From: Candidatus Melainabacteria bacterium | GTDB taxonomy: Bacteria; Cyanobacteriota; Vampirovibrionia; Obscuribacterales; Obscuribacteraceae | Reading direction: 5' to 3' | Assembly: GCA_020853845.1 (NCBI GenBank) | Contig: JADYYD010000089.1 | Coordinates: 1-34,334, forward strand | Length of the DNA: 34,334 bases | Part shown: piece after piece, positions 1-8,798 of the stretch | How the letters are laid out: each line of letters starts with the position of its first letter | How positions within the stretch are numbered: the first letter of the stretch is position 1 | The notes under the pieces: generated by a model | Told to the model about the DNA's origin: nothing | Seen by the model: the letters and a program-made list of their open reading frames with translations, nothing else | Databases searched by the model: none | Position numbers and translations under genes: made by a program

Positions 1-1
1 C

Positions 2-1027
2 GGCGATGTTCAATTCACCAATGTCAAACCGATGAGCGCATACAGCGGCGCCAACGTACAAATGGCAAAACTGGCCGTGCCCCACGGTAACGCAGGCAGC
101 ATCGAACACGTACAAGCCATGCCCGAAAAGCCCGTTCAAGTAGCCGCGACACAAAATCACTTCCAAGCACCGGTCGACTACGCAAGAGGCGCAGAAACCA
201 GATCGGCAGCGCACATCGAAGGCACCGCTCTTACCTCCAACACCAAGCCAGTAGTTGCTCCCGTCAAGCCGGTTCCGCACAACACGGTTCAACAAGGAAC
301 GACAAGACTGATGGCACGCAACAGCGCACCGGCAGCAGACATGTCGCCCTTGCCTCCTCCGCTCGCAGTTGCAGTAACCAATAGCGCTTCGGCAGTCGAT
401 CATTCGGCGTCTCCCAACTACAAACAACACGCCAGAACTGTTCAAGACATGACCTCGATGGCTTACATGCCGCCGATGCCGCCGGCAGCAGCATCCGAAG
501 AGCCGGTCAGAACTCAAGTCCCTGCCAGCATCAATCCTTGGGGCGCCGCCTCGACAGCACACGTAGCTCGCATCAGCGCTCCGGAATTGGCAGAAGGCAC
601 CTTCGCCCCCATGCCCACCAGCGTTGCAGTCAACGAGCCGGTGCGTGTGGTGAACAAATTGGCTGACGTAGCAGTTTTCGCATCACATGCAAGAACCGCC
701 GTCGGCAAAGACGAAGCGCCGATCACCTCCTGGCTCAACGACAATAACAGCCAAGCGCACAATGCAATGGAACTGGCTCGCTCAGCCGTTTCACCGAGTG
801 TGCCGCAAATGCCGGAAAACATCAAGACAGATGCGCAGATGGACGAAATCGCCACTCACTTCGAAAACACCATCACCAATCTGACTAACTCCGGCGCATC
901 GTACGACGTAGTGCAATCCGTAGTGGATAACTACCGTGACTTCCTGCGTTACCGCAACAGCCAGGCTCACAGCCAGAAGCAAGCACCGGTTGCAGAAGTT
1001 CCGAACTGGACCAGCATGAACGTATAG
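2..1027 (+). CDS. Ala/Pro-rich low-complexity protein, 5' end outside window
   Basis: The reading frame is open to the left edge: codons from base 2 run in frame into the first internal ATG at 32, so the true start is upstream and only the C-terminal part (at least 341 residues) is seen. The sequence is rich in Ala, Pro, Ser, Val and His, with repeated short motifs such as MPPMPP and SPLPPP and no hydrophobic membrane segment in the visible part. The last ~90 residues look more ordered and helical, with the stretch MDEIATHFENTITNL followed by a basic RYRNSQ region. It ends at TAG 1025-1027. I do not recognise a family. The composition suggests a disordered surface, linker or scaffold protein, which is inference. 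Codon use resembles the set 1 genes nearby. Confidence 0.7.
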   Translation, partial: GDVQFTNVKPMSAYSGANVQMAKLAVPHGNAGSIEHVQAMPEKPVQVAATQNHFQAPVDYARGAETRSAAHIEGTALTSNTKPVVAPVKPVPHNTVQQGTTRLMARNSAPAADMSPLPPPLAVAVTNSASAVDHSASPNYKQHARTVQDMTSMAYMPPMPPAAASEEPVRTQVPASINPWGAASTAHVARISAPELAEGTFAPMPTSVAVNEPVRVVNKLADVAVFASHARTAVGKDEAPITSWLNDNNSQAHNAMELARSAVSPSVPQMPENIKTDAQMDEIATHFENTITNLTNSGASYDVVQSVVDNYRDFLRYRNSQAHSQKQAPVAEVPNWTSMNV

Positions 1028-1190
1028 AACAACGGATTAACAGCCATAAGGCATGCAACAAAATTGAAAAATACTCTCTTTAGAATGTAGATGCAAATTC
1101 GGTTTTCCCGGTTCGACGCTGGACGAGGAAGTACACACCATGGGTTGAAACGGAAACATATGCGATACTCCGCAGTACGTTCCACAGGTT

Positions 1191-2555
1191 GTGGATTCCG
1201 GTTTCCAAAATTACCATCCTTTCTCAGGAAACAATGGTGCACCGCTTCAAAGCTGGTCGTCATTCGAGCAAAGTAGATCTGTTCCTCAAGATCTAGGTTT
1301 TCCTCCTGCTCCGACGATTGATTACAACCAGGGCGTGATCAATCCTTCGCCAAATCCCGCTGCTTGGGGCGGCCCGGACGGATATGAAAAATACAAGCAA
1401 GCCATGCAAGGCAACTCCGCTTTCCACGCCACATTCGGTCTGGATGGCAAGCAACCTGATGGCAATGCGGAAAGCGCTCAGGTTGGCGGCACGCGCCCAC
1501 CGATGGATGCAGCCCCGGTAACTCCTGAGTCGAGCGCTGACTCATCAGGCGGGCAACCTGCCAATCTTTCTCCTGCTCAAATGGAGCAAAATCAGCTCAA
1601 GCTGGCTTATGAGAGTGGCGGCGCTCTTGTGGTGAGTTTGGGCGGGCAAAATTTGAAGGATACGGACAAGCTCAGAGAAACTTTGAAATCGGTAAAAGGA
1701 AATGAAGGCGATGCATTCTTGTATGGCGATTCCAACAATCTCGATTCCAGTCTCCAGATAGCCAAAACAGCAGATCAGCTTAAAAAGGACGGTCTTTGGG
1801 ACGGAGATTTGCCTATTACATTTGCCAGCAAGGTTGAGAAAAATGCCGACGGCACCTATTCGATAGGTAAGCCCGTCGCCACTTTCCAGGGCGGCCGAGC
1901 GGAGATTGCACCGATTCTCAGCGACCAGATGAAGTACGCGCGCCGCGATACTTCGAAGGACGGAGCGCCGAAAGAACAAGGATTACAGCCGGCTCCATCC
2001 GCCGATGCCGTGCCTGCAACAGAGGGCGCTGGGCGTGAAAGTTCCGGCGAGCAAGCCGCTGCTGCAGCCGCGCAATGGGAAAAGCAGCTTAAAGAGTCAT
2101 CCGGTCAGCAATCTTCTGCCGCAGAGTTCGCCCAAGGCTGGAGCAAATTCATCGAGCGAGAAGGCGTAGATAATCCTGCTGTCCGGGCAGTAGCCGATGC
2201 CTTTGGTCGCGAGTTGTATTCCGGCCAGGGTAAATTTGACGGCGCCGCACTTAAGAAGTTAATGGCGGACTCAAAAGTATCAGATCAAAAGGAAATAGAC
2301 CAAGCTCTTGAAAGAGTAAACAGTAAATTGAAAGATAGCGGCTTGAAGCTGCAAGCGTCATTTGATTCAACAACAGGCAAGATAAGGGCCATGGAGATGA
2401 TTGGTCATCAAAATGGTTCTGTTTTCGGCGTCAGTGTAGATGCCCAAGGCAATGTGAGCGCATTCGAAGTTGAAAATGCCAGTCGCAAACAGGCAGGTAT
2501 GGAACACGTCTCCTTAAGGCTGGCCAAGCAAGCAGCCGCTGACGCCTGCCCCTGA
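1191..2555 (+). CDS. Hypothetical hydrophilic protein, 454 aa
   Basis: Unrecognised soluble protein. The start is uncertain: the frame is open back to 1149 after a TGA at 1146-1148, and the only conventional start in that stretch is GTG 1191, which lacks a well-placed Shine-Dalgarno. Residues ~1-130 are Pro/Gly/Ser-rich and probably disordered. Residues ~135-240 look folded, with alternating beta and helix and motifs such as GGALVVSLGG and GDAFLYGDSNNLD. A second disordered linker rich in Ala, Gln and Ser follows. Residues ~300-450 look like another alpha/beta region (QGWSKFIEREGVDNPAVRAV). There is no signal peptide or membrane segment. A hairpin with a short T run follows at 2564-2596. The two-domain, linker-rich layout is seen; the function is unknown. 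Confidence 0.65.
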   Translation: MDSGFQNYHPFSGNNGAPLQSWSSFEQSRSVPQDLGFPPAPTIDYNQGVINPSPNPAAWGGPDGYEKYKQAMQGNSAFHATFGLDGKQPDGNAESAQVGGTRPPMDAAPVTPESSADSSGGQPANLSPAQMEQNQLKLAYESGGALVVSLGGQNLKDTDKLRETLKSVKGNEGDAFLYGDSNNLDSSLQIAKTADQLKKDGLWDGDLPITFASKVEKNADGTYSIGKPVATFQGGRAEIAPILSDQMKYARRDTSKDGAPKEQGLQPAPSADAVPATEGAGRESSGEQAAAAAAQWEKQLKESSGQQSSAAEFAQGWSKFIEREGVDNPAVRAVADAFGRELYSGQGKFDGAALKKLMADSKVSDQKEIDQALERVNSKLKDSGLKLQASFDSTTGKIRAMEMIGHQNGSVFGVSVDAQGNVSAFEVENASRKQAGMEHVSLRLAKQAAADACP

Positions 2556-2563
2556 CATGGCTA

Positions 2564-2596
2564 AATTATTGGAGCCGTGTGCTCCGAATTTTGAAG
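2564..2596 (+). terminator. Probable intrinsic terminator
   Basis: GGAGC-CGTGT-GCTCC stem flanked by AATT on each side, so the helix can extend with a short internal loop, followed by a TTTTG run. It begins nine bases after the stop codon of the 454-aa gene. Confidence 0.5.
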
Positions 2597-2715
2597 CCCT
2601 ATCGCTCATATAGAATTCACAAGAAAGAAGCTGGAACTTCAAAGGTTCTGCCTCGTCCCCCCAGTGACCCAAAAAGCAAGGTCAATATGGAAGCCGAAAG
2701 CGAGGTTAGAGCAGT

Positions 2716-3051
2716 ATGGACGTAATTTATATCGAGCAAATGATCGCCACACTGGAGACCAAGCGCGACGAGCATTGCTGCGAAAAGCACTTGAACAACA
2801 AGGGCGGAAGCTGCCTGCAAAGGTTCTCGCGCATGATCGACGGTTTGAAAGAAAAACTTTCTTTGCCCAAATCCACAGCAACACCTGTGGTGACGGCGCG
2901 CGGCGATGAACTGAAGAAAGTAGAAAAACTGGCTGCCAAAGCCGAATTGCTTGAGCAGGAAAACGATTTGAGAGCGGCGAAACAAGTGAAGAAGAAAGCA
3001 CGCAAGATCGTCGCCAGCGAACTCAATGAGATGGATGGCTTCCCGCGCTAG
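2716..3051 (+). CDS. Small coiled-coil hypothetical protein, 111 aa
   Basis: Short, highly charged, mostly helical protein with no hydrophobic segment. Residues ~65-105 form a lysine/glutamate/alanine-rich heptad-like stretch (KKVEKLAAKAELLEQE) typical of a coiled coil. The N-terminal third has a CC pair and a further Cys (residues 21-22 and 33), possible metal or disulfide sites. ATG 2716 is preceded by GAGG about 10 bases upstream. The overlapping frame starting at 2664 is mostly basic and irregular, so I take this frame as the gene. Its last 29 bases overlap convergently with the secreted protein on the other strand (3023-3051). No family recognised. Confidence 0.6.
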   Translation: MDVIYIEQMIATLETKRDEHCCEKHLNNKGGSCLQRFSRMIDGLKEKLSLPKSTATPVVTARGDELKKVEKLAAKAELLEQENDLRAAKQVKKKARKIVASELNEMDGFPR

Positions 3052-3532
3052 TTATGGTCAGCTTATTTCCCGTGGTTTTGTACGAATACTTCTTGCCTTT
3101 GAACAGAGTGGTCACTTTTCCCCCTGACTCGATCTCCTTTAGCTTTACAGCATCCATAAAGTCGTCCTGGATATCTGAGGAGTAGACCATTCTCAAAGCA
3201 TTGAGCGTATAGCTGTCTCGATGACTGCAATCTATGCTCGCTGGAGGCGACGTTATCTCGCAGATTTCCTCTGTAACTCTCTTGCCACTTGTTGAACGCA
3301 GCTTCCACACAACATTTGACGTGCGCGTAATTCCGTCACCACACTTTTCTACCAACCGGCCTTCGGCAAGATAAGTTGTCGAGTCGTTACTATCCCTTCG
3401 GAAATTTTTCAGAAAGTGATGATGTGACATCCTTTTCAGCACCTCTCTCTCAGCTTGACCAGGCAAGGACCAGCCGGGCAACACTGCCGCAAACCATAGA
3501 AATAGAAATCCTGCTGCAAAAAACTTACTCAT
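3023..3532 (-). CDS. Secreted hypothetical protein with signal peptide, 169 aa
   Basis: I place the start at the second Met of the frame (3532; the longer form starts at 3544). It gives a textbook signal peptide (MSKFFAAGFLFLWFAAVLP) and has a weak GGA seven bases upstream, while the first Met has nothing. A cleavage site is plausible shortly after GWSLPGQA. The mature part is a hydrophilic, probably beta-rich domain of about 140 residues with three Cys (in EKCGD, EEICE and SIDCS) that could form a disulfide. It has the size of a small extracytoplasmic domain, but I recognise no family. It reads away from the SNF2 gene and toward the coiled-coil gene, with which its 3' end overlaps. Confidence 0.6.
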   Translation of the reverse strand: MSKFFAAGFLFLWFAAVLPGWSLPGQAEREVLKRMSHHHFLKNFRRDSNDSTTYLAEGRLVEKCGDGITRTSNVVWKLRSTSGKRVTEEICEITSPPASIDCSHRDSYTLNALRMVYSSDIQDDFMDAVKLKEIESGGKVTTLFKGKKYSYKTTGNKLTITSAGSHPSH

Positions 3533-3887
3533 CGTGAAATCCATGATAAGAACGCATAAACAGTATATGGGGTCCGAGAATTAATGGAATAAAAACGTAC
3601 GTTTAGCCGCTCGAAAACCTTGTCATGGTTAGATTTTTGCTGAGTCAATGCGAGCATTAAATCTCTTCAAAGAGCGCCTAAGGTTGCTGCACGATATCCA
3701 TTTCGACCAGCGACTGCATATACTGGGGCGCACCTTTCGACATACCTCAACACCGCAGTGATTAAGCGGAACGCACTGATGACTGCGCGAAAAATAGTAC
3801 GATCGGATTTACGAATAATTGGAAAAAAGACAAGAATGCAAACCGTGTCTTGTTTACTTTTCAGTTGTGCCGCCCCGAGAGGTTTTC
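3533..3887. other. Divergent intergenic region between secreted protein and SNF2 gene
   Basis: This 355-base stretch between divergently transcribed genes must hold both promoters. I see no coding frame with good support. A perfect 12-bp palindrome lies at 3593-3604 and could be an operator. A TTG at 3819 could extend the SNF2 frame by 23 residues, but the good Shine-Dalgarno is at the later ATG. Confidence 0.4.
3593..3604. repeat. 12-bp perfect palindrome, possible operator
   Basis: AAACGTACGTTT reads the same on both strands and sits 61 bases upstream of the secreted protein's start and ~290 bases upstream of the SNF2 gene. Palindromes of this length often bind dimeric regulators. No second copy was noticed in the window. 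Confidence 0.3.
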
Positions 3888-6800
3888 ATGGGATTCAACA
3901 CAAAAGTTCAGACATTGCCTTTCCATCAGGCTCTGCTCGAGCAGACATTTGATACTAATACCCTGAGAAAGGGGTACGGCTATTTCTCAAAAGGCGCAGT
4001 GGTTGAAGTAAGCGTCAACTTTGACGAGCAGATGATCGTGGGTAAGGTGCAGGGACGCCAGCGAAAACCGTATAAGGTGTCAATCTTTTGGAAATCAATG
4101 CGTCCGCCGACAGCAATTTCCGACGCCGACTGTTCGTGTCCCATGGTGGCATTTTGTAAGCATACGGTGGCTCTCTTGTATGCAGCCGGTCAGCATTTTG
4201 GTTTTGCAGGAGAACAAAAAAAGGCAGGCGGCAATTCAGCAAACTACACAGAAACTCTTTTGCCGCAAAAATTGGAGACCTGGTTAGCGAAAGTCGAAAA
4301 CTCATTCGAAAAGCCGTCTGCTTCCGTCAATCGCGCGGACACTTGTATTCTTTACATACTCGACATTCCTGAGAGCTGGCGAAATGACAGCAAGACAATT
4401 TGCGTTCGGCCCGTCAAATGCAGAATATTGAAAAAAGGCGGCTATGGGGCGGCATACGACGTTAATTTCCAGAGTCTACGCAACGGGGATTTAGAGGGTG
4501 CAAATGATATAGATTCAAAAATAGCCAAGTTGCTTTCGGCTTGCAGTTCCGATCGCTGGTGGCCGTACCATCACCCTCTAAACGGTGACGAAGAGATAGT
4601 TCTCCGTGTACTTGAACTGCTAATTTCCACCGGAAGATGCTTCTATGCAAACGCAACAGGTAAGCCACTCACCATGGGTCCATCCAGACCGGCTCAGGTA
4701 GTTTGGACACTTGGACCGGATGACTGCCAATATGCGAAAGTGGACACCGGAAACGAGCAGCTAAAGCCGATACGCGCTTCTTCCTTCTATTACGTCGATA
4801 CCATAAACAGTGAGTTAGGTCCTCTCAATCTGCCTATTTCCACAAAACAGGCGCATGATTTGCTTGCTGCACCGGCAATAAGGAGCGAGCACGCACGAAT
4901 CATCCGCGATAGACTCGGCAAACTTTCTTTGCCTGCCAATCAAGCACTTCCAGCATTAAGTATTGAAGAAGTGGTATTGAAAGTAAAACCAGTGCCGTGT
5001 CTTTCAATTAAGACAATTAACTCAATGCCGCAGATGCGAGAGTTGATGCGGTATGGGTACTTTGGTGGGCAATTGCACTACATGGATCTATCCTTCAGTT
5101 ACGGTGGCCGCATGTTCGATGCCACCGGCACCAACTCACAAATAAGGGTGCTCGAAGACAACAAAATGAAGGTTTATGTGCGGGATCTTCCCTTCGAAAG
5201 ACAGGTCGTGCGCGAGCTTGAGTCCATGAAATTCGTACAGACTCCTAACGGGTTGTTGAGCGCTGCCAAGCTGTCGTTTTTAGCACAATCAAACCGTAAT
5301 TGCACAGAAACATGGCTCAATTTTATAGACAGGCATGCTCCCCGCCTTAGAGATAAGGGATGGCTGATCACCGAAGAGAATTTCAGTTTGAAGGTTGCGC
5401 AAACTGATGATGAGTGGAGCGCTGAGTTAAGCGACGACGGCAACTACTGGTTCTCCATGGAATTAGGAGTAAACGTTGACGGCAAGCGAATTTCGCTCTT
5501 GCCGATCATTCTTGCAGCGCTGAAGCAGTTTCAATGTTCAGCTCTGAAAGACATCGAAGAACACAATTCCGATGGCAGATTCTATGCACCGCTGCCTGAT
5601 GGCCGGTATGTTTCATTGCCTTTCGAGAGAATGAAATCTGTTCTTGGCGCGCTCGAAGAGCTATTTGACGGAGATGGATTGGGTGACAAGAAGAGATTGG
5701 AGATAACACCGGACGCATTTTCGGAACTAGTCGATGCAGGCGTGGAGTTTGAGAATTCAGAGCGCATAAAGACGCTGGCCCAGCGGCTGAAGCGTTTTAT
5801 GGAAAAGAATAAGACCGTTTCTGCAGTAGAGACTGCGCCGGGCTTTTCATCTTCATTGCGTTCATACCAGAAAGAAGGACTCGGCTGGATCGAATTTCTC
5901 TCCGAATGCCAGGCAGGCGGGATTCTGGCTGATGATATGGGTTTGGGAAAAACAGTACAAACGCTCGCTCATATCTGGAAGATGAAAGTTGAAGGCCGTC
6001 TAAACAAGCCAATCTTGATTGTTTGCCCTACCAGCGTAGTGCAAAACTGGTTGAGCGAAGCACAAAAGCACAGCCCTGAACTGAAAGTTTTGTCTTTGAC
6101 CGGACCGGAACGCGAAAACAAATTCCCCCTGATAAAAAAGTTCGACATAGCAGTAAGCACTTATGCGCTTTTGCACCGCGACACCGAAAAATTGTTGCCT
6201 GTCGAGTGGTCGATGGTCGTGCTTGACGAGGCTCAATACATAAAAAATCCAGCCACACAGGCAGCGGCTGCAGCCTTTAAATTGCAGGCGGAAACGCGGC
6301 TTTGTTTGACAGGCACTCCAGTTGAAAATCACCTTGGCGAACTGTGGTCTCAATTCAACTTTATTGCTCCAGGTCTTCTTGGCACTCTCAAAAGTTTCAC
6401 CAATAAATATCGAACTCCGATTGAGAAGGCTCATGACAAAAGTCGCCAGAAATTGCTTGCAAGAAGAATCAGCCCTTTCTTGCTGAGGAGAACAAAGGCA
6501 CAGGTCGCTGAAGAATTGCCGGAGAAGACAATCATCATTCAACCCGTAGAACTCGAAGGTGCGCAAAGAGATCTGTACGAAACCGTCCGCCTGGCAATGG
6601 ATGAACGCATTCGTGATGAGATTGCACTCAAAGGCTTCAAGCGCAGCCAGATTGTAATTCTCGATGCGCTCCTAAAATTGCGTCAGGTTTGTTGTGATCC
6701 ACGCCTCGTAAAACTCGATGCAGCGAAAAGAGCAGGACGCGGCTCGAAACTCTCCGAGTTGATGGACGTTTTGCCTCAATTGGTAGAGTCGGGAAGAAAG

Positions 6801-7622
6801 GTTTTGCTGTTCTCTCAATTTACAAGCATGCTTGATTTGATCGCCGCTGAGCTTGACGACAACAAGATCAGCTACGTTCAATTGCGAGGAGATACGAGAG
6901 ATCGTGCTACGCCAGTCAAACGTTTTCAAAACGGTGATGTGCCTGTTTTTCTCATAAGCCTCAAAGCAGGCGGCACCGGATTGAACCTTACCGCCGCAGA
7001 CACTGTTATACATTACGATCCCTGGTGGAATCCGGCTGTTGAGAATCAGGCTACCGACCGAGCGCACCGAATTGGACAGGACAAACCAGTGTTCGTCTAC
7101 AAAATGATTGCTACAGGCACTATCGAAGAGCGCATTCTTGAAATGCAAAAGCGCAAGCAAGCCATTGCGGACGCAGTGTTTGATGCGGACAGAGCCGGCA
7201 CTGTTGCAATTACCGAGGACGACCTTGCATATCTGCTGGCTCCAATTGATGCGCGCTCCTCTGCTGCATCAGCAAAACCTGTGAAAAACAAGCAGTCAGC
7301 AAGCGTGTCTTTATCAAACAATCCAGCCAGCACCGATCGCTCTAGAAGCAACTCACGACTTAAGAATGTGAAAAAGCGCGACAATAGTTTAGTTATGAGC
7401 ATAACCATCGACGAGCTGGATGCAGGCACGCTCGATCGTCCATCGAGTCGAAGCTCTAAATCAAGCGACAACAACGGCGATGGAGATATCGAGCCAATCG
7501 ACCCTTTTGCCAGAGCTCTCTTGAAACACGGAGTTTCGCCAAAAGATTTGGTCTTGGCATTTACTCCTCCAAACAAGAATCGTTCCACCAACAAAAACCC
7601 AAAACGTGCCGCAAAGAAATAG
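3888..7622 (+). CDS. SWIM zinc-finger SNF2-family helicase/ATPase
   Basis: 1244-aa DNA-dependent ATPase of superfamily 2. An N-terminal SWIM zinc finger has the pattern C82-x-C84-x5-C90-x-H92. A long, less conserved middle (~100-650) precedes a full SNF2 motor: Walker A in MGLGKT (Lys688), motif II DEAQ (Asp780), motif III LTGTPVEN (~807-814), a helicase C domain with LLFSQFTSMLDLI, and the motif V-VI block containing GGTGLNLTAAD and QATDRAHRIGQ (~1025-1065). The last ~180 residues are Ser/Lys/Asn-rich and look disordered. I chose ATG 3888 over the upstream TTG 3819 because GAGAGG lies six bases before it. Bacterial SWIM-SNF2 proteins are thought to remodel protein-DNA or transcription complexes; the exact role is unknown. 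It stands alone with no methylase or nuclease partner, so I do not call a defence system. Confidence 0.95.
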   Translation: MGFNTKVQTLPFHQALLEQTFDTNTLRKGYGYFSKGAVVEVSVNFDEQMIVGKVQGRQRKPYKVSIFWKSMRPPTAISDADCSCPMVAFCKHTVALLYAAGQHFGFAGEQKKAGGNSANYTETLLPQKLETWLAKVENSFEKPSASVNRADTCILYILDIPESWRNDSKTICVRPVKCRILKKGGYGAAYDVNFQSLRNGDLEGANDIDSKIAKLLSACSSDRWWPYHHPLNGDEEIVLRVLELLISTGRCFYANATGKPLTMGPSRPAQVVWTLGPDDCQYAKVDTGNEQLKPIRASSFYYVDTINSELGPLNLPISTKQAHDLLAAPAIRSEHARIIRDRLGKLSLPANQALPALSIEEVVLKVKPVPCLSIKTINSMPQMRELMRYGYFGGQLHYMDLSFSYGGRMFDATGTNSQIRVLEDNKMKVYVRDLPFERQVVRELESMKFVQTPNGLLSAAKLSFLAQSNRNCTETWLNFIDRHAPRLRDKGWLITEENFSLKVAQTDDEWSAELSDDGNYWFSMELGVNVDGKRISLLPIILAALKQFQCSALKDIEEHNSDGRFYAPLPDGRYVSLPFERMKSVLGALEELFDGDGLGDKKRLEITPDAFSELVDAGVEFENSERIKTLAQRLKRFMEKNKTVSAVETAPGFSSSLRSYQKEGLGWIEFLSECQAGGILADDMGLGKTVQTLAHIWKMKVEGRLNKPILIVCPTSVVQNWLSEAQKHSPELKVLSLTGPERENKFPLIKKFDIAVSTYALLHRDTEKLLPVEWSMVVLDEAQYIKNPATQAAAAAFKLQAETRLCLTGTPVENHLGELWSQFNFIAPGLLGTLKSFTNKYRTPIEKAHDKSRQKLLARRISPFLLRRTKAQVAEELPEKTIIIQPVELEGAQRDLYETVRLAMDERIRDEIALKGFKRSQIVILDALLKLRQVCCDPRLVKLDAAKRAGRGSKLSELMDVLPQLVESGRKVLLFSQFTSMLDLIAAELDDNKISYVQLRGDTRDRATPVKRFQNGDVPVFLISLKAGGTGLNLTAADTVIHYDPWWNPAVENQATDRAHRIGQDKPVFVYKMIATGTIEERILEMQKRKQAIADAVFDADRAGTVAITEDDLAYLLAPIDARSSAASAKPVKNKQSASVSLSNNPASTDRSRSNSRLKNVKKRDNSLVMSITIDELDAGTLDRPSSRSSKSSDNNGDGDIEPIDPFARALLKHGVSPKDLVLAFTPPNKNRSTNKNPKRAAKK

Positions 7623-7654
7623 CTCAACAACACACACTAGGGGGTGACCGGCCG

Positions 7655-7740
7655 GTGAGAGAATGCGAGGCGCTGAAAGATTCTAACAGCACACCCCGTG
7701 GACAAATGCTTGGGGTGAAGGAATTCTCACTATATATTTT
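7655..7740 (+). other. Possible structured RNA / 3' end of SNF2 transcript
   Basis: An outer pairing GTGAGA-(GA)-AT (7655-7664) with ATTCTCAC (7723-7730) can enclose two hairpins: GCTG 7672-7675 with CAGC 7687-7690, and CACCCC 7692-7697 with GGGGTG 7712-7717. An A/T-rich tail follows. A 10-bp palindrome (ACCGGCCGGT, 7647-7656) abuts it. It could be a terminator or a folded 3' UTR. It does not match a riboswitch I can name. Confidence 0.3.
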
Positions 7741-7762
7741 AGTATATACATTTTCAAAAATT

Positions 7763-7798
7763 GCCGGGATGGAAAGTGGCGCGAAGCCAGATTCCATC
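7763..7798 (-). terminator. Terminator-like hairpin after the 173-aa gene
   Basis: Stem GGGATGGAA with TTCCATCCC, with a second inner stem TGGC-GCGAA-GCCA. Read on the minus strand it is followed by GGCAATTTTTG, a T-rich tail, and it lies ~50 bases past the stop of the minus-strand 173-aa gene, the last gene of block A. Confidence 0.6.
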
Positions 7799-7847
7799 CC
7801 GCTTTGTGGAATTCAGCCCGGCTTCGAGAGGTTCTCGATGGCTTCGG

Positions 7848-8369
7848 TCAGTGACGCCGCGCCTTGCCGACGGGACTTGCGTGAAGAACGGCATGAATCC
7901 GCTCTTCCAGTCGGTCGATCACCTGCGACACCTGGAAGGCGTTGGCCGCGTGCAGTGCCGCCATGGATTCGAGCTGAGAGCTCTGGAAGCGCATCAGATT
8001 GGCGCACTTCTCCATCTCGGCGAGCTGCTTGTCGCTGAACACTCCGAGATTCTTGAGGTTCGGAATGGTCGCTTCGATTTGGCCGAGATTGTCTTTCTGA
8101 TTGCCCAGCTCGAACTCGCACATGGTGCCGAAATCTTTCTGCCGCTGAGCGACAGTCATCAGCAACCGCATGGATTCGGTCAGGTATGCCAGCGAATCGA
8201 GCGTGCCTTCCTCCTGACGCGCCAGGTCCTTCATCACCCACTGGTTGACAGTCTCCATGCCGAAGGACGCATGCATGGAGGTGAGAGTGACCAGCACGTG
8301 AATGCTGTCGTGGACGGTCTTGGTGATCAGTGAACCACCCAAAACCGCCCCTGCTGAGGGTGCGATCAT
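7848..8369 (-). CDS. Helical hypothetical protein, 173 aa
   Basis: ATG 8369 is preceded by AGGAGA with five bases of spacing, a strong site. The protein is predominantly helical with many Met, Gln, Glu and Leu, and a central region (SLAYLTESMRLLMTVAQRQ) that could form helical bundles. The first ~15 residues (GAVLGGSLITK) are small and mildly hydrophobic but not a clear signal peptide. The C-terminus is basic (GKARRH). It is the last gene of block A, with a terminator-like hairpin behind it. Codon use is C/G-ending like the rest of the block. A long frame on the opposite strand (7761-8333) is a shadow produced by that bias. No family recognised. Confidence 0.8.
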   Translation of the reverse strand: MIAPSAGAVLGGSLITKTVHDSIHVLVTLTSMHASFGMETVNQWVMKDLARQEEGTLDSLAYLTESMRLLMTVAQRQKDFGTMCEFELGNQKDNLGQIEATIPNLKNLGVFSDKQLAEMEKCANLMRFQSSQLESMAALHAANAFQVSQVIDRLEERIHAVLHASPVGKARRH

Positions 8370-8414
8370 GATGTTCTCCTACACAGATTAACAGCCGGCA
8401 GGATTACCAACTGC

Positions 8415-8459
8415 AGTGAAAAACCGGGACGCAAGCGCATCAACACCTGCGCCCCGGCT
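8415..8459 (-). terminator. Intrinsic terminator after the 75-aa gene
   Basis: Read on the minus strand: CCGGGGCGCA, a ~15-base loop, TGCGTCCCGG with one bulge, then TTTTT. A classical rho-independent terminator about 50 bases after the stop of the 75-aa gene and upstream of the 173-aa gene, so the last gene of the block probably has its own promoter or relies on read-through. Confidence 0.75.
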
Positions 8460-8511
8460 CATTTCAATCAATCAGGCTTGAGGTTTCGAATCGACGATGT
8501 TTCGTCCCAAA

Positions 8512-8739
8512 TCAGGAACGACGCATCGCCCGCGAGGCAGGTGTGGTCTCGAGGTGCTCCTCGCCGAGGGCAGAGAGACCGGCGTTGCGACCGATCGCAG
8601 CCGCGGACTGCATGAACGTGTCCGCCTGTTCGGCGAGCTGCCGAACCAGACGACGCTCACGGCGATTGCCTCGCCGCATGTTCTGCCGTTCGCCGCCGAA
8701 GTCACCCTTATCGGCCGAGTAGCGATAGGACCTGCTCAT
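8512..8739 (-). CDS. Small basic hypothetical protein, 75 aa
   Basis: Arg-rich small protein (RRGNRRERRLVRQ at residues ~22-34) followed by a helical stretch with small residues (QSAAAIGRNAGLSALGEEH). It has no membrane segment or Cys. Start ATG 8739 has AAGGG about nine bases upstream. Codon third positions are mostly C or G, as in the rest of block A, which supports this frame over the frames at 8497-8760 (plus) and 8472-8705 (minus). The basic patch could bind nucleic acid; that is inference. A strong terminator follows at 8415-8459. Confidence 0.65.
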   Translation of the reverse strand: MSRSYRYSADKGDFGGERQNMRRGNRRERRLVRQLAEQADTFMQSAAAIGRNAGLSALGEEHLETTPASRAMRRS

Positions 8740-8798
8740 TGTCTAAACCCTTTGTTCTGAGGGCGCTGAAAGCCAAGCAATCAAGCGCTGTTGGTCGA

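Noticed and set aside
3888-7622. SNF2 component of a phage-defence system
   Set aside because: No nuclease, methylase or other defence gene is adjacent.
7672-7730. Glutamine (glnA-type) riboswitch
   Set aside because: The CACCCC/GGGGTG hairpin followed by GAAGGAA is suggestive, but the characteristic conserved internal motif is absent and the element lies at the 3' end of a gene, with no ammonium-metabolism gene downstream.
7761-8333. 190-codon open frame on the plus strand
   Set aside because: The minus frame has a strong AGGAGA site and block-like codon use. The plus frame begins inside a terminator hairpin.
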